A stretch of 64,000 nucleotides of DNA from Gemmataceae bacterium (lineage in GTDB: Bacteria > Planctomycetota > Planctomycetia > Gemmatales > Gemmataceae): assembly GCA_901538445.1 (NCBI GenBank), contig LR594583.1:1-64000 (forward strand), read 5' to 3'. Below, one piece after another: positions 47,941 through 57,654 of the stretch (position 1 is the stretch's first letter; each line of letters starts with the position of its first letter). The position numbers and the translations under genes were made by a program. The notes beneath the pieces are model-generated. The model saw only the letters and a program-made list of their open reading frames with translations, searched no databases and was not told the DNA's origin.

Positions 47941-48924
47941 ATGTCTTCAGAGACCCGACACCGGCTGTGGTTCGCCGCGAAGACCGCCCTGGCGCTGGCC
48001 GTCGTCGCCGGGGTGGCGCGGTACTTCCACGCGATCCTGACCCACTCGGACTTCGACCCGCGGCAACTGCGGGTGCGGCTCGACCTGCTCGTGCCGGCCG
48101 GGGCGCTGTACCTGCTCGCGCACTGCTGCTGGGCGACGTTCTGGGTGCGGCTGCTGCACAACCAGGGCGTCGCCGTGTCGTGGGGGCTCGGGCTCCGGGC
48201 GTACTTCGTCAGCCAGCTCGGGAAGTACGTCCCCGGGAAGGCGTGGGTGATCCTGCTGCGGGTCGGCATCCTGCGGCACTACGGCGGGCACCCGCTGCCG
48301 GTGGCCGTGACCGCGACCTACGAGGCGCTGTGCAGCATAGCCGCGGGGTCGCTGCTGGCCGTGCTCCTGCTCCCGCAACTCGGCGTGCTGCCCGTGGACC
48401 TGTCGAGCAACGTGGCGGCGCTGCTCGCGGTGGCGGCGCTGCCGGTGTCGCTCGGCGTGCTGAACAAGCTCGCGGCGCGGGTCGTCGCGAAGAAGCGCGG
48501 GCCGGACGCGCGGCCGCTCCCGGCCCCGTCGGTGTTCCTGCTCGCACAGGGGCTCGTTCACGGGGCCGTCGGGCACTGCCTGCTCGGGCTGAGCCTCGGG
48601 CTCACCATCGCGGCGGTCGCCCCGCAGTCGGCCGCCCTCACCGAGACCTACCCGGCGGACCTCGGCGCGTCGGCGATCTCCTACGTCGCGGGGTTCGTCG
48701 CGCTCGTGGTCCCCGGCGGCCTGGGCGTCCGCGAGTACGTGCTGAAGGTCGCGCTGACGCCGCGGTTCGCCGGGGCACTCGGCCCGCAGGAGGCCGCAGG
48801 GCTTGCGGTCGTGATCGCGCTCGTCCTGCGGCTCGTGTGGACCGCCGCCGAGGTCCTGGTCGCCGCCGTGCTGTACCTCCTTCCCGCTCCCGCACCCACC
48901 TTCCCGCCGCACCACCATGCCTGA
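47941..48924 (+). CDS. Lysylphosphatidylglycerol synthase/UPF0104-type membrane protein
   Basis: This 327-residue integral membrane protein has about eight hydrophobic helices. It shows the family motifs YFVSQLGKYVPGKAWVILLR and SYVAGFVALVVPGGLGVREY of the LPG_synthase_TM (AglD-like/YbhN) family. Members often act as flippases or accessory subunits for glycolipid transferases. It overlaps the polyprenol-sugar synthase gene by eight bases, supporting a role in lipid-linked sugar metabolism. Confidence 0.85.
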   Translation: MSSETRHRLWFAAKTALALAVVAGVARYFHAILTHSDFDPRQLRVRLDLLVPAGALYLLAHCCWATFWVRLLHNQGVAVSWGLGLRAYFVSQLGKYVPGKAWVILLRVGILRHYGGHPLPVAVTATYEALCSIAAGSLLAVLLLPQLGVLPVDLSSNVAALLAVAALPVSLGVLNKLAARVVAKKRGPDARPLPAPSVFLLAQGLVHGAVGHCLLGLSLGLTIAAVAPQSAALTETYPADLGASAISYVAGFVALVVPGGLGVREYVLKVALTPRFAGALGPQEAAGLAVVIALVLRLVWTAAEVLVAAVLYLLPAPAPTFPPHHHA

Positions 48925-49897
48925 CGCCGCCGACCCCGGCCTGCTGTCGCTCGTGATCCCCGTGTTCAACGAGCACGACAGCCTCGCCCCGCTGCTGGCC
49001 GAGATCACCGGGGTCGTCGCCGGCATCGACCTGCGGGTCGAGGTGGTCTTCGTGGACGACGGCAGCACCGACGGCTCGTGGCAACTGGTCCGCGAGCTGG
49101 CCGCGAAGGACGAGCGGGTCCGCGGCATCCGGTTCCGGCGGAACTTCGGAAAGGCCGCGGCGCTGGAGGCGGGGTTCAAGGCGGCCCGCGGCGGGATCGT
49201 GATGACGCTCGACGCCGACCTCCAGGACGACCCGCACGAGATCCCCAACTTCCTGAAGGCGGTCCGCGGCGGGCTCGACGTGGTGAGTGGGTGGAAGAAG
49301 GTGCGGCTCGACCCGATCCACAAGACGTTCCCGAGCCGCGTGTTCAACCGCATGGTCGGGGTGGTCACCAAGGTCCACCTGCACGACCACAACTGCGGGT
49401 TCAAGGCGTACCGGGCCGACGTGCTCCGCGAGCTGCACCTGTACGGCGAGATGCACCGGTTCGTGCCGGTGCTGGCGGCCGGCCGCGGGTTCAGGGTCGG
49501 CGAGCTGGCGATCCACCACCGGCCACGGAAGTTCGGCCGGTCGAAGTACGGCTGGCAGCGGTTCGTGAAGGGGTTCCTCGACCTCGTCACCGTCCACTTC
49601 CTGACGAAGTTCGGCCGCCGCCCGCAGCACCTCCTCGGCAGCTACGGGCTGCTCGTCACCGGCCTCGGGTTCCTCGGGTTCTTCGCGCTTCTCGTGAACC
49701 TGATCGTCCACCAGATCGACCCGGCCATGAGCTTCGGGGCGCTCACGCAACTCTACGTGCTGCTGCTCTCGGGCGGCCTGGTGCTGGGCGGGGCGCAGTT
49801 CCTGTTCACCGGCCTGCTGGCCGAACTCGTCGTGGCGCGAAAAATGATGGAGCAGGAGCCGTTCAGCGTCGTCGAACGCACGCAGCAAAAGGAATGA
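48917..49897 (+). CDS. GT2 glycosyltransferase, polyprenyl-phosphate sugar synthase type
   Basis: This 326-residue protein has a GT-A catalytic domain (about 5-230): LSLVIPVFNEHDSLAPLLAE, VFVDDGSTDGS, the metal-binding DADLQDDPHEI and HRFVPVLAAGRGFRVGEL. Two C-terminal transmembrane helices (about 245-315) match the dolichol- or undecaprenyl-phosphate mannose/glucose synthase class (GtrB, Ppm1). It would load a sugar on a lipid carrier for the membrane glycosyltransferase at 50,134. Confidence 0.9.
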   Translation: MPDAADPGLLSLVIPVFNEHDSLAPLLAEITGVVAGIDLRVEVVFVDDGSTDGSWQLVRELAAKDERVRGIRFRRNFGKAAALEAGFKAARGGIVMTLDADLQDDPHEIPNFLKAVRGGLDVVSGWKKVRLDPIHKTFPSRVFNRMVGVVTKVHLHDHNCGFKAYRADVLRELHLYGEMHRFVPVLAAGRGFRVGELAIHHRPRKFGRSKYGWQRFVKGFLDLVTVHFLTKFGRRPQHLLGSYGLLVTGLGFLGFFALLVNLIVHQIDPAMSFGALTQLYVLLLSGGLVLGGAQFLFTGLLAELVVARKMMEQEPFSVVERTQQKE

Positions 49898-49938
49898 GCC
49901 GCACGATGAACACAGAGAAGGCACGATCAAAACCGAAG

Positions 49939-50057
49939 AACGATGGCCGCAAAAACGCACAGAAGTCACAAAACGGAAGGACTCGTAAGCGGTGCTTCTG
50001 GCTTCTCTCCCAACTCTTTTCTTTTGTGACTTCTGTGCGTTTTTGCGGCCATCGTTC
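49939..50057. repeat. 119-bp palindromic repeat, GCCGCAAAAA family, copy 2
   Basis: Arms containing GATGGCCGCAAAAACGCACA and its complement flank a centre (ACTCGTAAGCGGTGCTTCTG) unrelated to copy 1 at 1,180-1,300. Arm substitutions are compensated on both sides (AAGC to ACGC with GCTT to GCGT), keeping the stem intact. Confidence 0.85.
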
Positions 50058-50133
50058 GTCTTCGTTTTCTGCCTGAATCGTGCCCTGGATCGGTCTTGAT
50101 CGTGCGGCTCATTCTTCCTTCTCCGGGCCAGCC

Positions 50134-51666
50134 ATGTCCGACGCCTCCGACACCCGCCGCACCGTGTACCTGCTGCTGACGGCGGTGGCGGTCGCCGCCG
50201 CTGCGGCCCGCGTGTTCGGGGCCGAGAACGTGTTCGAGCCGAGCCGGTACACGCCGCCGGCCGACGGGTACACGGCCAACGCGCCCGACCCGCCGCGCGT
50301 GTGGCCCGCGACGCGGCCCGACCCCACGCCGATGTTCAGCTCAAACGACCGGTCCCGGTTCGCCACGATTCGGGCCCTCGTGGACGAGGGCACCTACGCG
50401 ATCGGCCGCCGCGTGTACGCCGACGGCGCGAACCCGAAGCAGTTCCGCGACGAGGGGATCGTCGCCGAGTCGCAGTACAAGAGCCTCGACATCGTGCTGC
50501 GGCCGCTGGGCGAGGGCGCGACCGGTCCGCAGACCCGCGAGTTCTACAGCAGCAAGCCGCCGCTCATGCCGACGCTCCTGGCCGGGGAGTACTGGCTCAT
50601 CAAGAAGGTGTTCGGCCTCGACATCGTCCGCGACCGGTTCGTCGTGATGCCGCTCATCGTGTTCACGGTGAACGTGCTGCCGTTCGCGGTGTACCTCGTG
50701 CTGCTCGCGCGTCTGGTCGAGGGTGCGGGGAAGACCGACTTCGGCCGCATCCTCGCGTTCACCACCGGGGCCGTCGGCACGTTCCTGGTCACCTTCTCGG
50801 GCACGCTGAACAACCACTCGCCGGCCGCGTTCTGCGTCCTGTTCGCCGTGTACCCGCTCGTGCGTGCGTTTCAGGAGAAGCGCGACATGACCCCGGCCGG
50901 CTACCTGTGCTGCGGGTTCTTCGCGAGCTTCGCGGCGACGTTCGACCTGCCGGCCGCGTCGCTGCTCGCCGCACTCGGCCTGCCGCTGCTCGTCGCGCGC
51001 ACCCGCAACACGCTGCTGTTCTTCGTGCCGGGCGCGATCCTGCCGCTACTCGCACTGCTCGCGTGCAACGCGGCGGCGATGGGGCAACTGATGCCGGCGT
51101 ACAGCGAGTTCGGCGGGCCGTGGTACAACTTCGAGGGCAGCCACTGGGCGAAGCGCGGCACCCCGCTCGCAAAGGGGATCGACTTCAACGAGGAGCCGAC
51201 CGCGGTCTACGCCTTTCACTTGTTGCTCGGGCACCACGGGTGGTTCAGCCTGACGCCGGTGTGGTTCCTGGGACTCGCGGGGTTGGTGGCGCTCGGCATC
51301 CGTAGCGCCGCCGACGTGCGGAAAATGTTCGCGAAGCCGGCCGGCACCGGGTGGACGCCCGAGGTGTTCGCGGCGATGACGCTGGTGGTATCGGCGACCG
51401 TGTTCGCGTTCTACCTGACCCGCACGCAGAGCTACAACTACGGGGGTAACACGAGCGGCCCGCGGTGGCTTTTCTGGCTGATCCCGCTCTGGGTGCTCGC
51501 GGTCCCACCGGCCGCCGACCGACTCGCAAGCTCCCGAGGCGGCCGCGGACTGTGCGCCGTGCTGCTGGCGTTGTCCGTGTTCGCGGCGTTCTACCCGGCG
51601 GTCAACCCGTGGCGAAACCCGTGGGTGCTGTCGCTGCTCGAATACACCGGCATCAAGCGGTACTGA
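50134..51666 (+). CDS. Integral membrane glycosyltransferase-like protein
   Basis: This 510-residue protein has about ten hydrophobic helices (VYLLLTAVAVAAAAARVF, PLIVFTVNVLPFAVYLVLLA, LLFFVPGAILPLLALLAC). A large first loop has FYSSKPPLMPTLLAGEYW, where PMT/GT-C enzymes hold catalytic residues. It is likely a GT-C transferase or related membrane protein using lipid-linked sugars made by the upstream GT2. The ATG at 50,134 is preferred over one at 50,080. No exact family was recognised. Confidence 0.7.
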   Translation: MSDASDTRRTVYLLLTAVAVAAAAARVFGAENVFEPSRYTPPADGYTANAPDPPRVWPATRPDPTPMFSSNDRSRFATIRALVDEGTYAIGRRVYADGANPKQFRDEGIVAESQYKSLDIVLRPLGEGATGPQTREFYSSKPPLMPTLLAGEYWLIKKVFGLDIVRDRFVVMPLIVFTVNVLPFAVYLVLLARLVEGAGKTDFGRILAFTTGAVGTFLVTFSGTLNNHSPAAFCVLFAVYPLVRAFQEKRDMTPAGYLCCGFFASFAATFDLPAASLLAALGLPLLVARTRNTLLFFVPGAILPLLALLACNAAAMGQLMPAYSEFGGPWYNFEGSHWAKRGTPLAKGIDFNEEPTAVYAFHLLLGHHGWFSLTPVWFLGLAGLVALGIRSAADVRKMFAKPAGTGWTPEVFAAMTLVVSATVFAFYLTRTQSYNYGGNTSGPRWLFWLIPLWVLAVPPAADRLASSRGGRGLCAVLLALSVFAAFYPAVNPWRNPWVLSLLEYTGIKRY

Positions 51667-51722
51667 GGACCGGCCGCAGCCTGGGACCGAGGGCGGGACG
51701 CCAAAGGCGCACTTGGTTTGTT

Positions 51723-51800
51723 GCTGTAGCCGGGGTCTGTGACCCCGGACGCGCACGGAGCCCCCGACGCGCCGGCCTCACAGAGGCCAGCTACAGAAGA
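51723..51800. repeat. Palindromic repeat, GTAGCCGG...TCTGTGA family
   Basis: GCTGTAGCCGGGGTCTGTGA and TCACAGAGGCCAGCTACAG are imperfect arms around GACGCGCACGGAGCCC, followed by AAGA. It is the third member of the group also seen at 31,661 and 36,286. Confidence 0.7.
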
Positions 51801-51880
51801 CAAACCCCGTGCCATCGGGCGGGACGCCCGCGGTCCCAGGGAGATTCCAGCCCGATCGCGAAGCAATGGGGCCGCGCAGG

Positions 51881-51942
51881 TGCCCCACCTCGCCCCGGCT
51901 CTGCGGGGAGAGGTCGCCGCGTTTCGCGGCGGGTGAGGGGCA
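51881..51942. repeat. Half-copy of the CCCTCTCCCC repeat family
   Basis: TGCCCCACCTCGCCCCGGCT then CTGCGGGGAGAGGT and GGCGGGTGAGGGGCA fold on themselves and align with the left half of the repeats at 2,784 and 45,911. With the repeat at 51,723, it accounts for most of the 336-base gap 51,667-52,002. Confidence 0.65.
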
Positions 51943-52002
51943 GCCACGTTTGCAGACATCGCGTGCGTCAAGGTCAGCAAATAGCCAGTTGTGTGAGTCC
52001 CC

Positions 52003-53154
52003 ATGCCCGACCAACCTCCCGCCGACGATCCGCCGCTCGTGACGCGGGTCGAGGTGCCGTCCCCTGCCCCGGCCCCGCGGAAGCCGCGCCCCGGGTTCTG
52101 GGCCGCGGTGCTGTGGTGCCTGTTCTTCCTCGCCGTGCAACTCGGCTCTGCCATCGCGATGATCGTCGCGTTCCTCGGCGTCGCGGCCGCACGGAGCGAC
52201 GACGCGGGGAAGTTCCTCACCGAACAACTCGACGGCTTCGTGAAGGCCGCGGCGAAGGCCGGCCCGAACGACCCGCCCCCGCAACAGATCCCGACCGTGC
52301 TCGCCCAGTCGCTCGCCTACGGGATGCTCGCCGCACAGGTCGCGTCGGTCGGCGCGATCCTGCTCGTGGTCCCGCGGGTGGTCGGCCGCGACTGGAAGCG
52401 GCAGATCGGCGTCCGCGTGCCGGCGGGGTTGCACGTGTTCCTCGCGGTCCTCGTCGTCCCGGCGTTCATGCTCCTGGCCGAGGGCATTCAGGAGTTATTT
52501 CTGCGGCTCACGGGGATCACCCGCCCGGCGGCGAACGAGGCGCTGAACGGCACGTTCGCCACGGTGCCGCTGTTCGTCACGCTGCTGGCGGTCGCGGTCG
52601 GCCCGGGGGTGGTCGAGGAGTTCTGGTGCCGCGGGTTCCTCGGCCGCGGGTTGTGCGCCCGGTACGGCCTGCGCTGGGGCGTCCTCGCAACGTCGGTCCT
52701 GTTCGGCATGCTGCACATGGACCCGTCGCTGGTGTTCATCACCGGCCTGATGGGCGCGTACCTGCACTTCGTGTTCCTCGCCGCACGGTCGATCTGGGTG
52801 CCGGTGGTGCTGCACCTGTTGAACAACGGGCTGACGATCCTCGCCCTGCTGAGCCCGACACTCGTCGCGGCCGGGAAGGCGCTCCAGGAGGACAAGCAGG
52901 GGTACCGAGCCGTCATCGACATCGCGGCGCTCGGGCTGATCGTGTTCGCGAGCGCGGCCCTGTGGACGAGCCGGGCGAAGCTGAGCGACGACGCGACCGC
53001 GAGCGGGTGGGAGCCGGAGTACCCCGGCGTCTCGGCCCCGCCGCCGGAGGCGCAGCGGCGGATCGAGTACGGCGACCTGAGCCCCGCGGCCATGGTCCTG
53101 GCGCTCGGCTCGTTCGGCGTGCTGGCGTACCTGTTGTCGCAGTACGCCTCCTGA
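52003..53154 (+). CDS. CPBP-family intramembrane metalloprotease-like protein
   Basis: This 383-residue membrane protein has a proline-rich cytoplasmic start, about eight hydrophobic helices and the CPBP (Abi/Rce1-like) motifs: GVVEEFWCRGFL (EExxxR), LFGMLHMDP and VLHLLNNGL (HxxxN). These form the putative metal site of prenyl-protein-type proteases. In bacteria the family is linked to membrane protein processing or bacteriocin immunity, and nothing nearby picks one. Confidence 0.87.
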   Translation: MPDQPPADDPPLVTRVEVPSPAPAPRKPRPGFWAAVLWCLFFLAVQLGSAIAMIVAFLGVAAARSDDAGKFLTEQLDGFVKAAAKAGPNDPPPQQIPTVLAQSLAYGMLAAQVASVGAILLVVPRVVGRDWKRQIGVRVPAGLHVFLAVLVVPAFMLLAEGIQELFLRLTGITRPAANEALNGTFATVPLFVTLLAVAVGPGVVEEFWCRGFLGRGLCARYGLRWGVLATSVLFGMLHMDPSLVFITGLMGAYLHFVFLAARSIWVPVVLHLLNNGLTILALLSPTLVAAGKALQEDKQGYRAVIDIAALGLIVFASAALWTSRAKLSDDATASGWEPEYPGVSAPPPEAQRRIEYGDLSPAAMVLALGSFGVLAYLLSQYAS

Positions 53155-53228
53155 CGCGAACTCATTTGGCTCGGACCAAACCGGCGGCAGCCGAGCGAGG
53201 CGTTCGGCCCGGAAAGCCGGTATCGGAG

Positions 53229-53258
53229 TTGCCCGAAACGGTATTTTCGCTCTATCGT
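53229..53258 (+). promoter_or_regulatory. Possible promoter of the sigma54-activator gene
   Basis: TTGCCC and TATCGT are separated by 18 bases, ending 35 bases before the start at 53,294. The match to consensus is partial. TATCGTAGAGTG is AT-rich relative to its surroundings. Confidence 0.3.
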
Positions 53259-53293
53259 AGAGTGAGACTCGTTCCACCGGCACCCGACGGCTC

Positions 53294-55246
53294 ATGTCGA
53301 AGCTCCCCAGCGCGTTCCTCGTCGCCCGCAAGGACGACGGGTTCGGTGACGTGTACCCGCTCCAGCTCGGGACCCGGTACCGCATGGGCCGCTCGCCCGC
53401 GAACAAGCTCGCGCTCCAGGACGACCTGTGCAGCCGCGAGCACGCCGAGGTGTACCCCGACGCCAGCGGGTGGTACGTCCGCGACCTCGGGAGCCTGAAC
53501 GGCACGCACGTGAACGGCGAGCCGGTCCGGGCCGAGCGGTCGCTCCGGCCGCTCGACGAGATCCGCGTCGGCCGCACCAAGCTGGTGTTCGTCGAGCAGC
53601 TCTCGCAGCTCCCCCACGCGGTCGGCGGCGAGGGCGACGGCCCGGACCGGACCGACGGCCTCGTGATCCGCAAGCGGCTCGGCACCACCCGCTACCAGCC
53701 CGACCCGACCATCCAGATGGAGGACGAGACGGTCGCCGACCAGCAGCGGATCCAGCCACAGCAGGCGGTGTCGGTGCTGTACCGGCTCGCCCTCGACATG
53801 GCCGGCGCGCGGGACCTCAACGAGCTGTGCGAGCTGGTCGTGGACGCGATCTTCCGGGCCACCCCGGCCGAGGTCGTCGCCGTGCTGGCCCTCCGGGACA
53901 ACAAGGACCCCGAGCCGGTCGTGTACCGGACCCGCGGGATCGGCACCCGGACGTACCACAAGGTGTCGAACTTCGTGAGCCACGAGGTGCTCGACTCGAG
54001 GCACGCGGTCCTCGCCGCGAACGTCGCCGAGAGCGCCCAACTGAAGAACCGCGACAGCCTCACCGAGCTGCACATCTCGAGCCTGATCTGCGCCCCGGTG
54101 ACGTTCGGGGACCAGTTCGTCGGCCTGCTGCACATGTACCGGGCCAACCCGGCCGTGCCGCTCAACGCCGACGACCTGGAGTTCACCCTCGCGGTCGCCC
54201 GGCAGCTCGGGGCCGTGTGGCACCGGCTCCGGACCGAGACGTCGCTGACGGCGGAGGTCCGGAGCCTCAAGGACCTGCTCCGGGTCGAGTCCGAACTCGT
54301 GGGCGAGAGCCCGGCGCTGGCAACCGTGGCCACGCAGGTCGGCCGCGTCGCCGAAACCAAGGCGACGGTGCTGGTCCGCGGGGAGAGCGGCAGCGGCAAG
54401 GAGCTGGTCGCGCGGGCGATCCACCAGAGCAGCCCGCGGCGGGACCGCCCGTTCGTGTGCCTGAACTGCGCCGCCCTCACCGAGTCGCTGCTGGAGAGCG
54501 AGCTGTTCGGCCACGAGAAGGGGGCGTTCACCGGCGCGACCGAGCGGATGATCGGCAAGTTCGAGGCCGCCGACCACGGCACCATCTTCCTCGACGAGAT
54601 CGGGGAGATGTCGCTGCCCACACAGGCGAAGTTCCTCCGCGTGCTGGAGGGGCACCCGTTCGAGCGGGTCGGCGGGAACGTGGCGATCAAGGCCGACGTC
54701 CGCGTGGTCGCGGCGACCAACCGGCCCCTGGAGGACGCGGTCCGCACCGGCACGTTCCGCCGCGACCTGTTCTTCCGGCTCCAGGTGGTCCAGCTCGACG
54801 TGCCGCCGCTCCGCGACCGGGCCGACGACGTGCCGCTGCTGGCCGAGCACTTCCTCAAGCGGTTCGTCCGCGAGACCGGCCGCAAGATCCGCGGGTTCAC
54901 GCCGGCGGCTCTGGACAAGCTCCAGGGGCACCGGTGGCCGGGGAACGTCCGCGAGCTGAAGAACGTGATCGAGCGGGCGGTGGCGCTCGGCTCGGGGCCG
55001 CTCATCGACGCGACGGACGTGTGGCTCTCGGAAGTGGACCTCAGCGGCCTGAGCGACCCCGCGAAGACGACCCCGGCCGCGGGTCGCGGCGCGTTCAAGC
55101 CCGTGTCGCTCGAAGAGGTCGAGAAGGCTCACATCCTGGAAACGCTGAAGCACACCGACTGGAACAAGTCTCAGGCCGCCGCCATCCTCGGGATCGAGCG
55201 CTCGACCCTCGACCGCAAGATCAAGGGCTACGGCCTGGCGAAGTAA
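53294..55246 (+). CDS. FHA-GAF-AAA sigma54-dependent transcriptional activator
   Basis: This 650-residue regulator has an FHA domain at about 8-105 ([33 protein letters not shown]), a GAF domain at about 155-320, and an NtrC-type AAA+ domain at about 335-570. The AAA+ domain carries Walker A GESGSGKE (363-370), the sigma54 contact loop GAFTGA (about 411-416) and Walker [12 protein letters not shown] Fis-type helix-turn-helix ([20 protein letters not shown]) ends it. It activates RNA polymerase-sigma54 in response to a phosphothreonine signal and a GAF ligand. Targets are unknown. Confidence 0.92.
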   Translation: MSKLPSAFLVARKDDGFGDVYPLQLGTRYRMGRSPANKLALQDDLCSREHAEVYPDASGWYVRDLGSLNGTHVNGEPVRAERSLRPLDEIRVGRTKLVFVEQLSQLPHAVGGEGDGPDRTDGLVIRKRLGTTRYQPDPTIQMEDETVADQQRIQPQQAVSVLYRLALDMAGARDLNELCELVVDAIFRATPAEVVAVLALRDNKDPEPVVYRTRGIGTRTYHKVSNFVSHEVLDSRHAVLAANVAESAQLKNRDSLTELHISSLICAPVTFGDQFVGLLHMYRANPAVPLNADDLEFTLAVARQLGAVWHRLRTETSLTAEVRSLKDLLRVESELVGESPALATVATQVGRVAETKATVLVRGESGSGKELVARAIHQSSPRRDRPFVCLNCAALTESLLESELFGHEKGAFTGATERMIGKFEAADHGTIFLDEIGEMSLPTQAKFLRVLEGHPFERVGGNVAIKADVRVVAATNRPLEDAVRTGTFRRDLFFRLQVVQLDVPPLRDRADDVPLLAEHFLKRFVRETGRKIRGFTPAALDKLQGHRWPGNVRELKNVIERAVALGSGPLIDATDVWLSEVDLSGLSDPAKTTPAAGRGAFKPVSLEEVEKAHILETLKHTDWNKSQAAAILGIERSTLDRKIKGYGLAK

Positions 55247-55279
55247 GAGCCCAGGCCTGCCCGTCGTGACCCGCGGACT

Positions 55280-56245
55280 TCAACCCCGTAGTTTCTCGAT
55301 GAACTTCGCGAGGTCGGCCGGGAGCGGCATCGACCAGTGCAGCGTCGCGCCGCTCGCCGGGTGGGTGAAGCCGAGTTCGGTCGCGTGCAGCGCGAGCCGC
55401 GGCGCGCCGCTCGTGTCGTCGAACACCGAGCCGTCGCGCCGCTTCGTGTACACCTTGTCGCCGCACACCGGGTGCCCGGCCTCCGACAGGTGGATGCGGA
55501 TCTGGTGCGTGCGGCCCGTCTCCAGCCGGCACGACAGCAGCGTGTACCCCGGCAGCCGCTCCTCGACGGTGACGTGCGTCGTCGCCACCTTCCCGACGTC
55601 CGGCAGCGGCGTGCTCCCGCGGCGGCCGTCGCCGCGGTCCGGCACGAGGTTCGACGTGATCGTGCGGGCGGTCATCACCCCCGGCACCACGGTGAGGTAG
55701 CGGCGCACGACGGTGTGCTTGCGGAACTGGAGCCCGAGTTCGCGCTCGCCCAGCACCGACCGGGCGAACGACACGAGGCCGCTCGTCTCCTTGTCGAGCC
55801 GGTGGACGATCCGGAGCCGCGGGAGGTCGTTCGACGAGCGGCCGAGCTGCTTGGCGATGGCCCACTGGGTGAGGTCTTCGAGCGTCGGGTCGAGTTCGCG
55901 GCGCTGCTCGGACCACTCGAGTTCGGCGGGGTGGCGAACCGTGTTCACGCCCGCCGGCTTCTCGACGACGACGACGTGGTCGTCGAGGTGGCGGACGACG
56001 AGCCGGTCCGGGTGCGCGACCCGCGGCAGCGGCTTGGGGTGGTCGAACAGGACGACGACCTCGTCCTCCTTCAGGCGGCGGGCGTCGTCGGAGCACACGG
56101 CGTCGCCGACCTTGACGCGGCGCGCGGCGATGAGCTTGCGGACCTCGCCCCACGACGGACCGCCGAGCCGCGACCGCAGCACCTTGGCGAGCGTGTGGCC
56201 GGCTTCCTGGGGGGACACGGTGAACGGGGGGAGCGTCGCGGACAT
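55280..56245 (-). CDS. RluA-family pseudouridine synthase
   Basis: This 321-residue enzyme isomerises uridine in rRNA or tRNA. An S4 RNA-binding domain is at about 10-75 (HTLAKVLRSRLGG). The catalytic domain has D151 in RIVHRLDKETSG and the motifs YLTVVPG, LETGRTHQIRIHLSEAGHPV and GDKVY. Length and S4 domain match RluD/RluC types. The exact target is unknown. Its ATG is six bases after the preceding gene, ending a four-gene minus-strand run from 57,400. Confidence 0.9.
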   Translation of the reverse strand: MSATLPPFTVSPQEAGHTLAKVLRSRLGGPSWGEVRKLIAARRVKVGDAVCSDDARRLKEDEVVVLFDHPKPLPRVAHPDRLVVRHLDDHVVVVEKPAGVNTVRHPAELEWSEQRRELDPTLEDLTQWAIAKQLGRSSNDLPRLRIVHRLDKETSGLVSFARSVLGERELGLQFRKHTVVRRYLTVVPGVMTARTITSNLVPDRGDGRRGSTPLPDVGKVATTHVTVEERLPGYTLLSCRLETGRTHQIRIHLSEAGHPVCGDKVYTKRRDGSVFDDTSGAPRLALHATELGFTHPASGATLHWSMPLPADLAKFIEKLRG

Positions 56246-56251
56246 CGTGGG

Positions 56252-56578
56252 TCACTTCTTCAGGAACAGGACGGCAAGTTGGATGCCGAGGGTGAGCAGC
56301 GACCCGCCGAACAGGAGCCCGACCTGGAACACCCGCCGCGCGCTCTCGTCGCGCCACTTCTTCAACTCGGCGATCTGCTCCTGCAGCACGCCGAGTTGGA
56401 CCAGAACAGCCGGGATGTCCAGCGTCTCAAGCGTTGGCTCAAGTTTGGTCAACCGCTCGCGGATCTCCAGGAGACTCGCACGCCGGATCTCGTCCTTGAT
56501 CCCGTCTACGTGACTGATCAACTTGTTCAGCTCGATCTGGAGATCGCGTACAGCTTCGGTGGGCGACTTGCCGGCCAT
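56252..56578 (-). CDS. Coiled-coil protein with a C-terminal membrane helix
   Basis: This 108-residue protein has a long helical region (AVRDLQIELNKLISHVDGIK, LEPTLETLDIPAVLVQLGVL) and one C-terminal transmembrane helix (VGLLFGGSLLTLGIQLAVLFL). No family was recognised. GGAGG lies six bases before the ATG, which follows the preceding stop by one base. Confidence 0.7.
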   Translation of the reverse strand: MAGKSPTEAVRDLQIELNKLISHVDGIKDEIRRASLLEIRERLTKLEPTLETLDIPAVLVQLGVLQEQIAELKKWRDESARRVFQVGLLFGGSLLTLGIQLAVLFLKK

Positions 56579-56579
56579 C

Positions 56580-56921
56580 TCAATCCTCCAGTTGGCTAAT
56601 GAGTTCGTTGACTTTCCGCATCTGGCGGTGAGTTCTCTGCTGCAGAACGTCGTTCCAAAGCTGAACCAAACGGAGCTCACGCATGTCGGTCGGTACGAGT
56701 TGATTCGGTGGGAACCACTGTGCCCTCGTGTACTCTTCGTCCCGAAGATCAAGCGTGATGCCCGGCTCCCCATTTGGCCCGGATCGCAGGTGCCACGTGG
56801 CGGTGACCTCGCTGTCCGCGTCGGTGTCTCGGGACGCCAGGAAGTCGGCGGCGGCGTCCAGGATGCGGATCAGGTCGTCGCGGCCCTTGAGTGCGTCGTC
56901 GATCTGCTTCTCGACCTTCAT
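56580..56921 (-). CDS. Hypothetical protein, 113 residues
   Basis: No family was recognised. The sequence is helical at both ends (MKVEKQIDDALKGRDDLIRI; QQRTHRQMRKVNELISQLED), with a beta segment between (EVTATWHLRSGPNGEPGITL). Its ATG overlaps the preceding stop (ATGA), with GGAGGGG upstream. It is part of the 57,400-55,280 run. Confidence 0.65.
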   Translation of the reverse strand: MKVEKQIDDALKGRDDLIRILDAAADFLASRDTDADSEVTATWHLRSGPNGEPGITLDLRDEEYTRAQWFPPNQLVPTDMRELRLVQLWNDVLQQRTHRQMRKVNELISQLED

Positions 56922-57400
56922 TTCGTCCCCTCCTCGGTCTCGTCCCCGTCATCATCCTCCTCGGCGTCCCCCACGTCTACGCCGGACCAGTCGTCGTCGG
57001 GGTCGGGGATGTCCATGTACGCGGTGCAGTGCGGGCACGTCTCGGTGGTGCCCATTGCGGACGCCGGCCACTCGGACGTCTTGCCGCACTCCTCGCACGC
57101 CGCCGTGACGGTCCCGGTGCGGGCCGCGCGCTTCTCGTGAAGCGCCTGCAACTTCGCGCGCGCGATCGCGGTGCCGAGCACCTCGCGGGCCTTCTCGGCC
57201 TGCTTCTCGTCCGCCACGCGGACCTCGATCGCGTCCGAGGTGACCAGGTCGGCCCCGCCGAGGACCGGCTCGGGATCGGCCTTCGGCGGCGGGGCCACCA
57301 GTTCGGCCGCAAGGCCCTCCTTGGCCAGTAGCTCGACGACGGCCTCGGCCGTCTGGAGCTTCTCGGCGACGAACACGGTCAGCGGGTTGTCGTCGGCCAT
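56918..57400 (-). CDS. DUF2007-like protein with a zinc ribbon and acidic tail
   Basis: This 160-residue protein begins with a DUF2007-like alpha/beta domain (LTVFVAEKLQTAEAVVELLA, SDAIEVRVADEKQAEKAREV). A zinc ribbon follows (CEECGKTSEW...ETCPHC) at about 105-130, then a strongly acidic tail (DAEEDDDGDETEEG). It probably binds nucleic acid or partner proteins. GGAGAG supports the start. It heads the four-gene run. Confidence 0.7.
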   Translation of the reverse strand: MADDNPLTVFVAEKLQTAEAVVELLAKEGLAAELVAPPPKADPEPVLGGADLVTSDAIEVRVADEKQAEKAREVLGTAIARAKLQALHEKRAARTGTVTAACEECGKTSEWPASAMGTTETCPHCTAYMDIPDPDDDWSGVDVGDAEEDDDGDETEEGTK

Positions 57401-57654
57401 CGTCACTCTCCGGTCGGGTGGGCGGAACTCGGGCCGCGGCCGCGCCTCTGGCGGCACGACCGGTGGCCCGTCTTCTTCGATTGGGTTGGGGGCGGTGTGG
57501 AAAGAGGTCCGACCCGGCCGGTGGCGCCCCGCGCCTCCTCGCGCGGGTCCGCCGGATCCGCCCGACGGCCCGCCGGTCCGGGGGCGCGGCGGGCCGACGT
57601 GTTCTCCGTTCCCGGGGGCCCGGGCCGGCCGCCGCACGAGCGCGGCGGAGCGAA

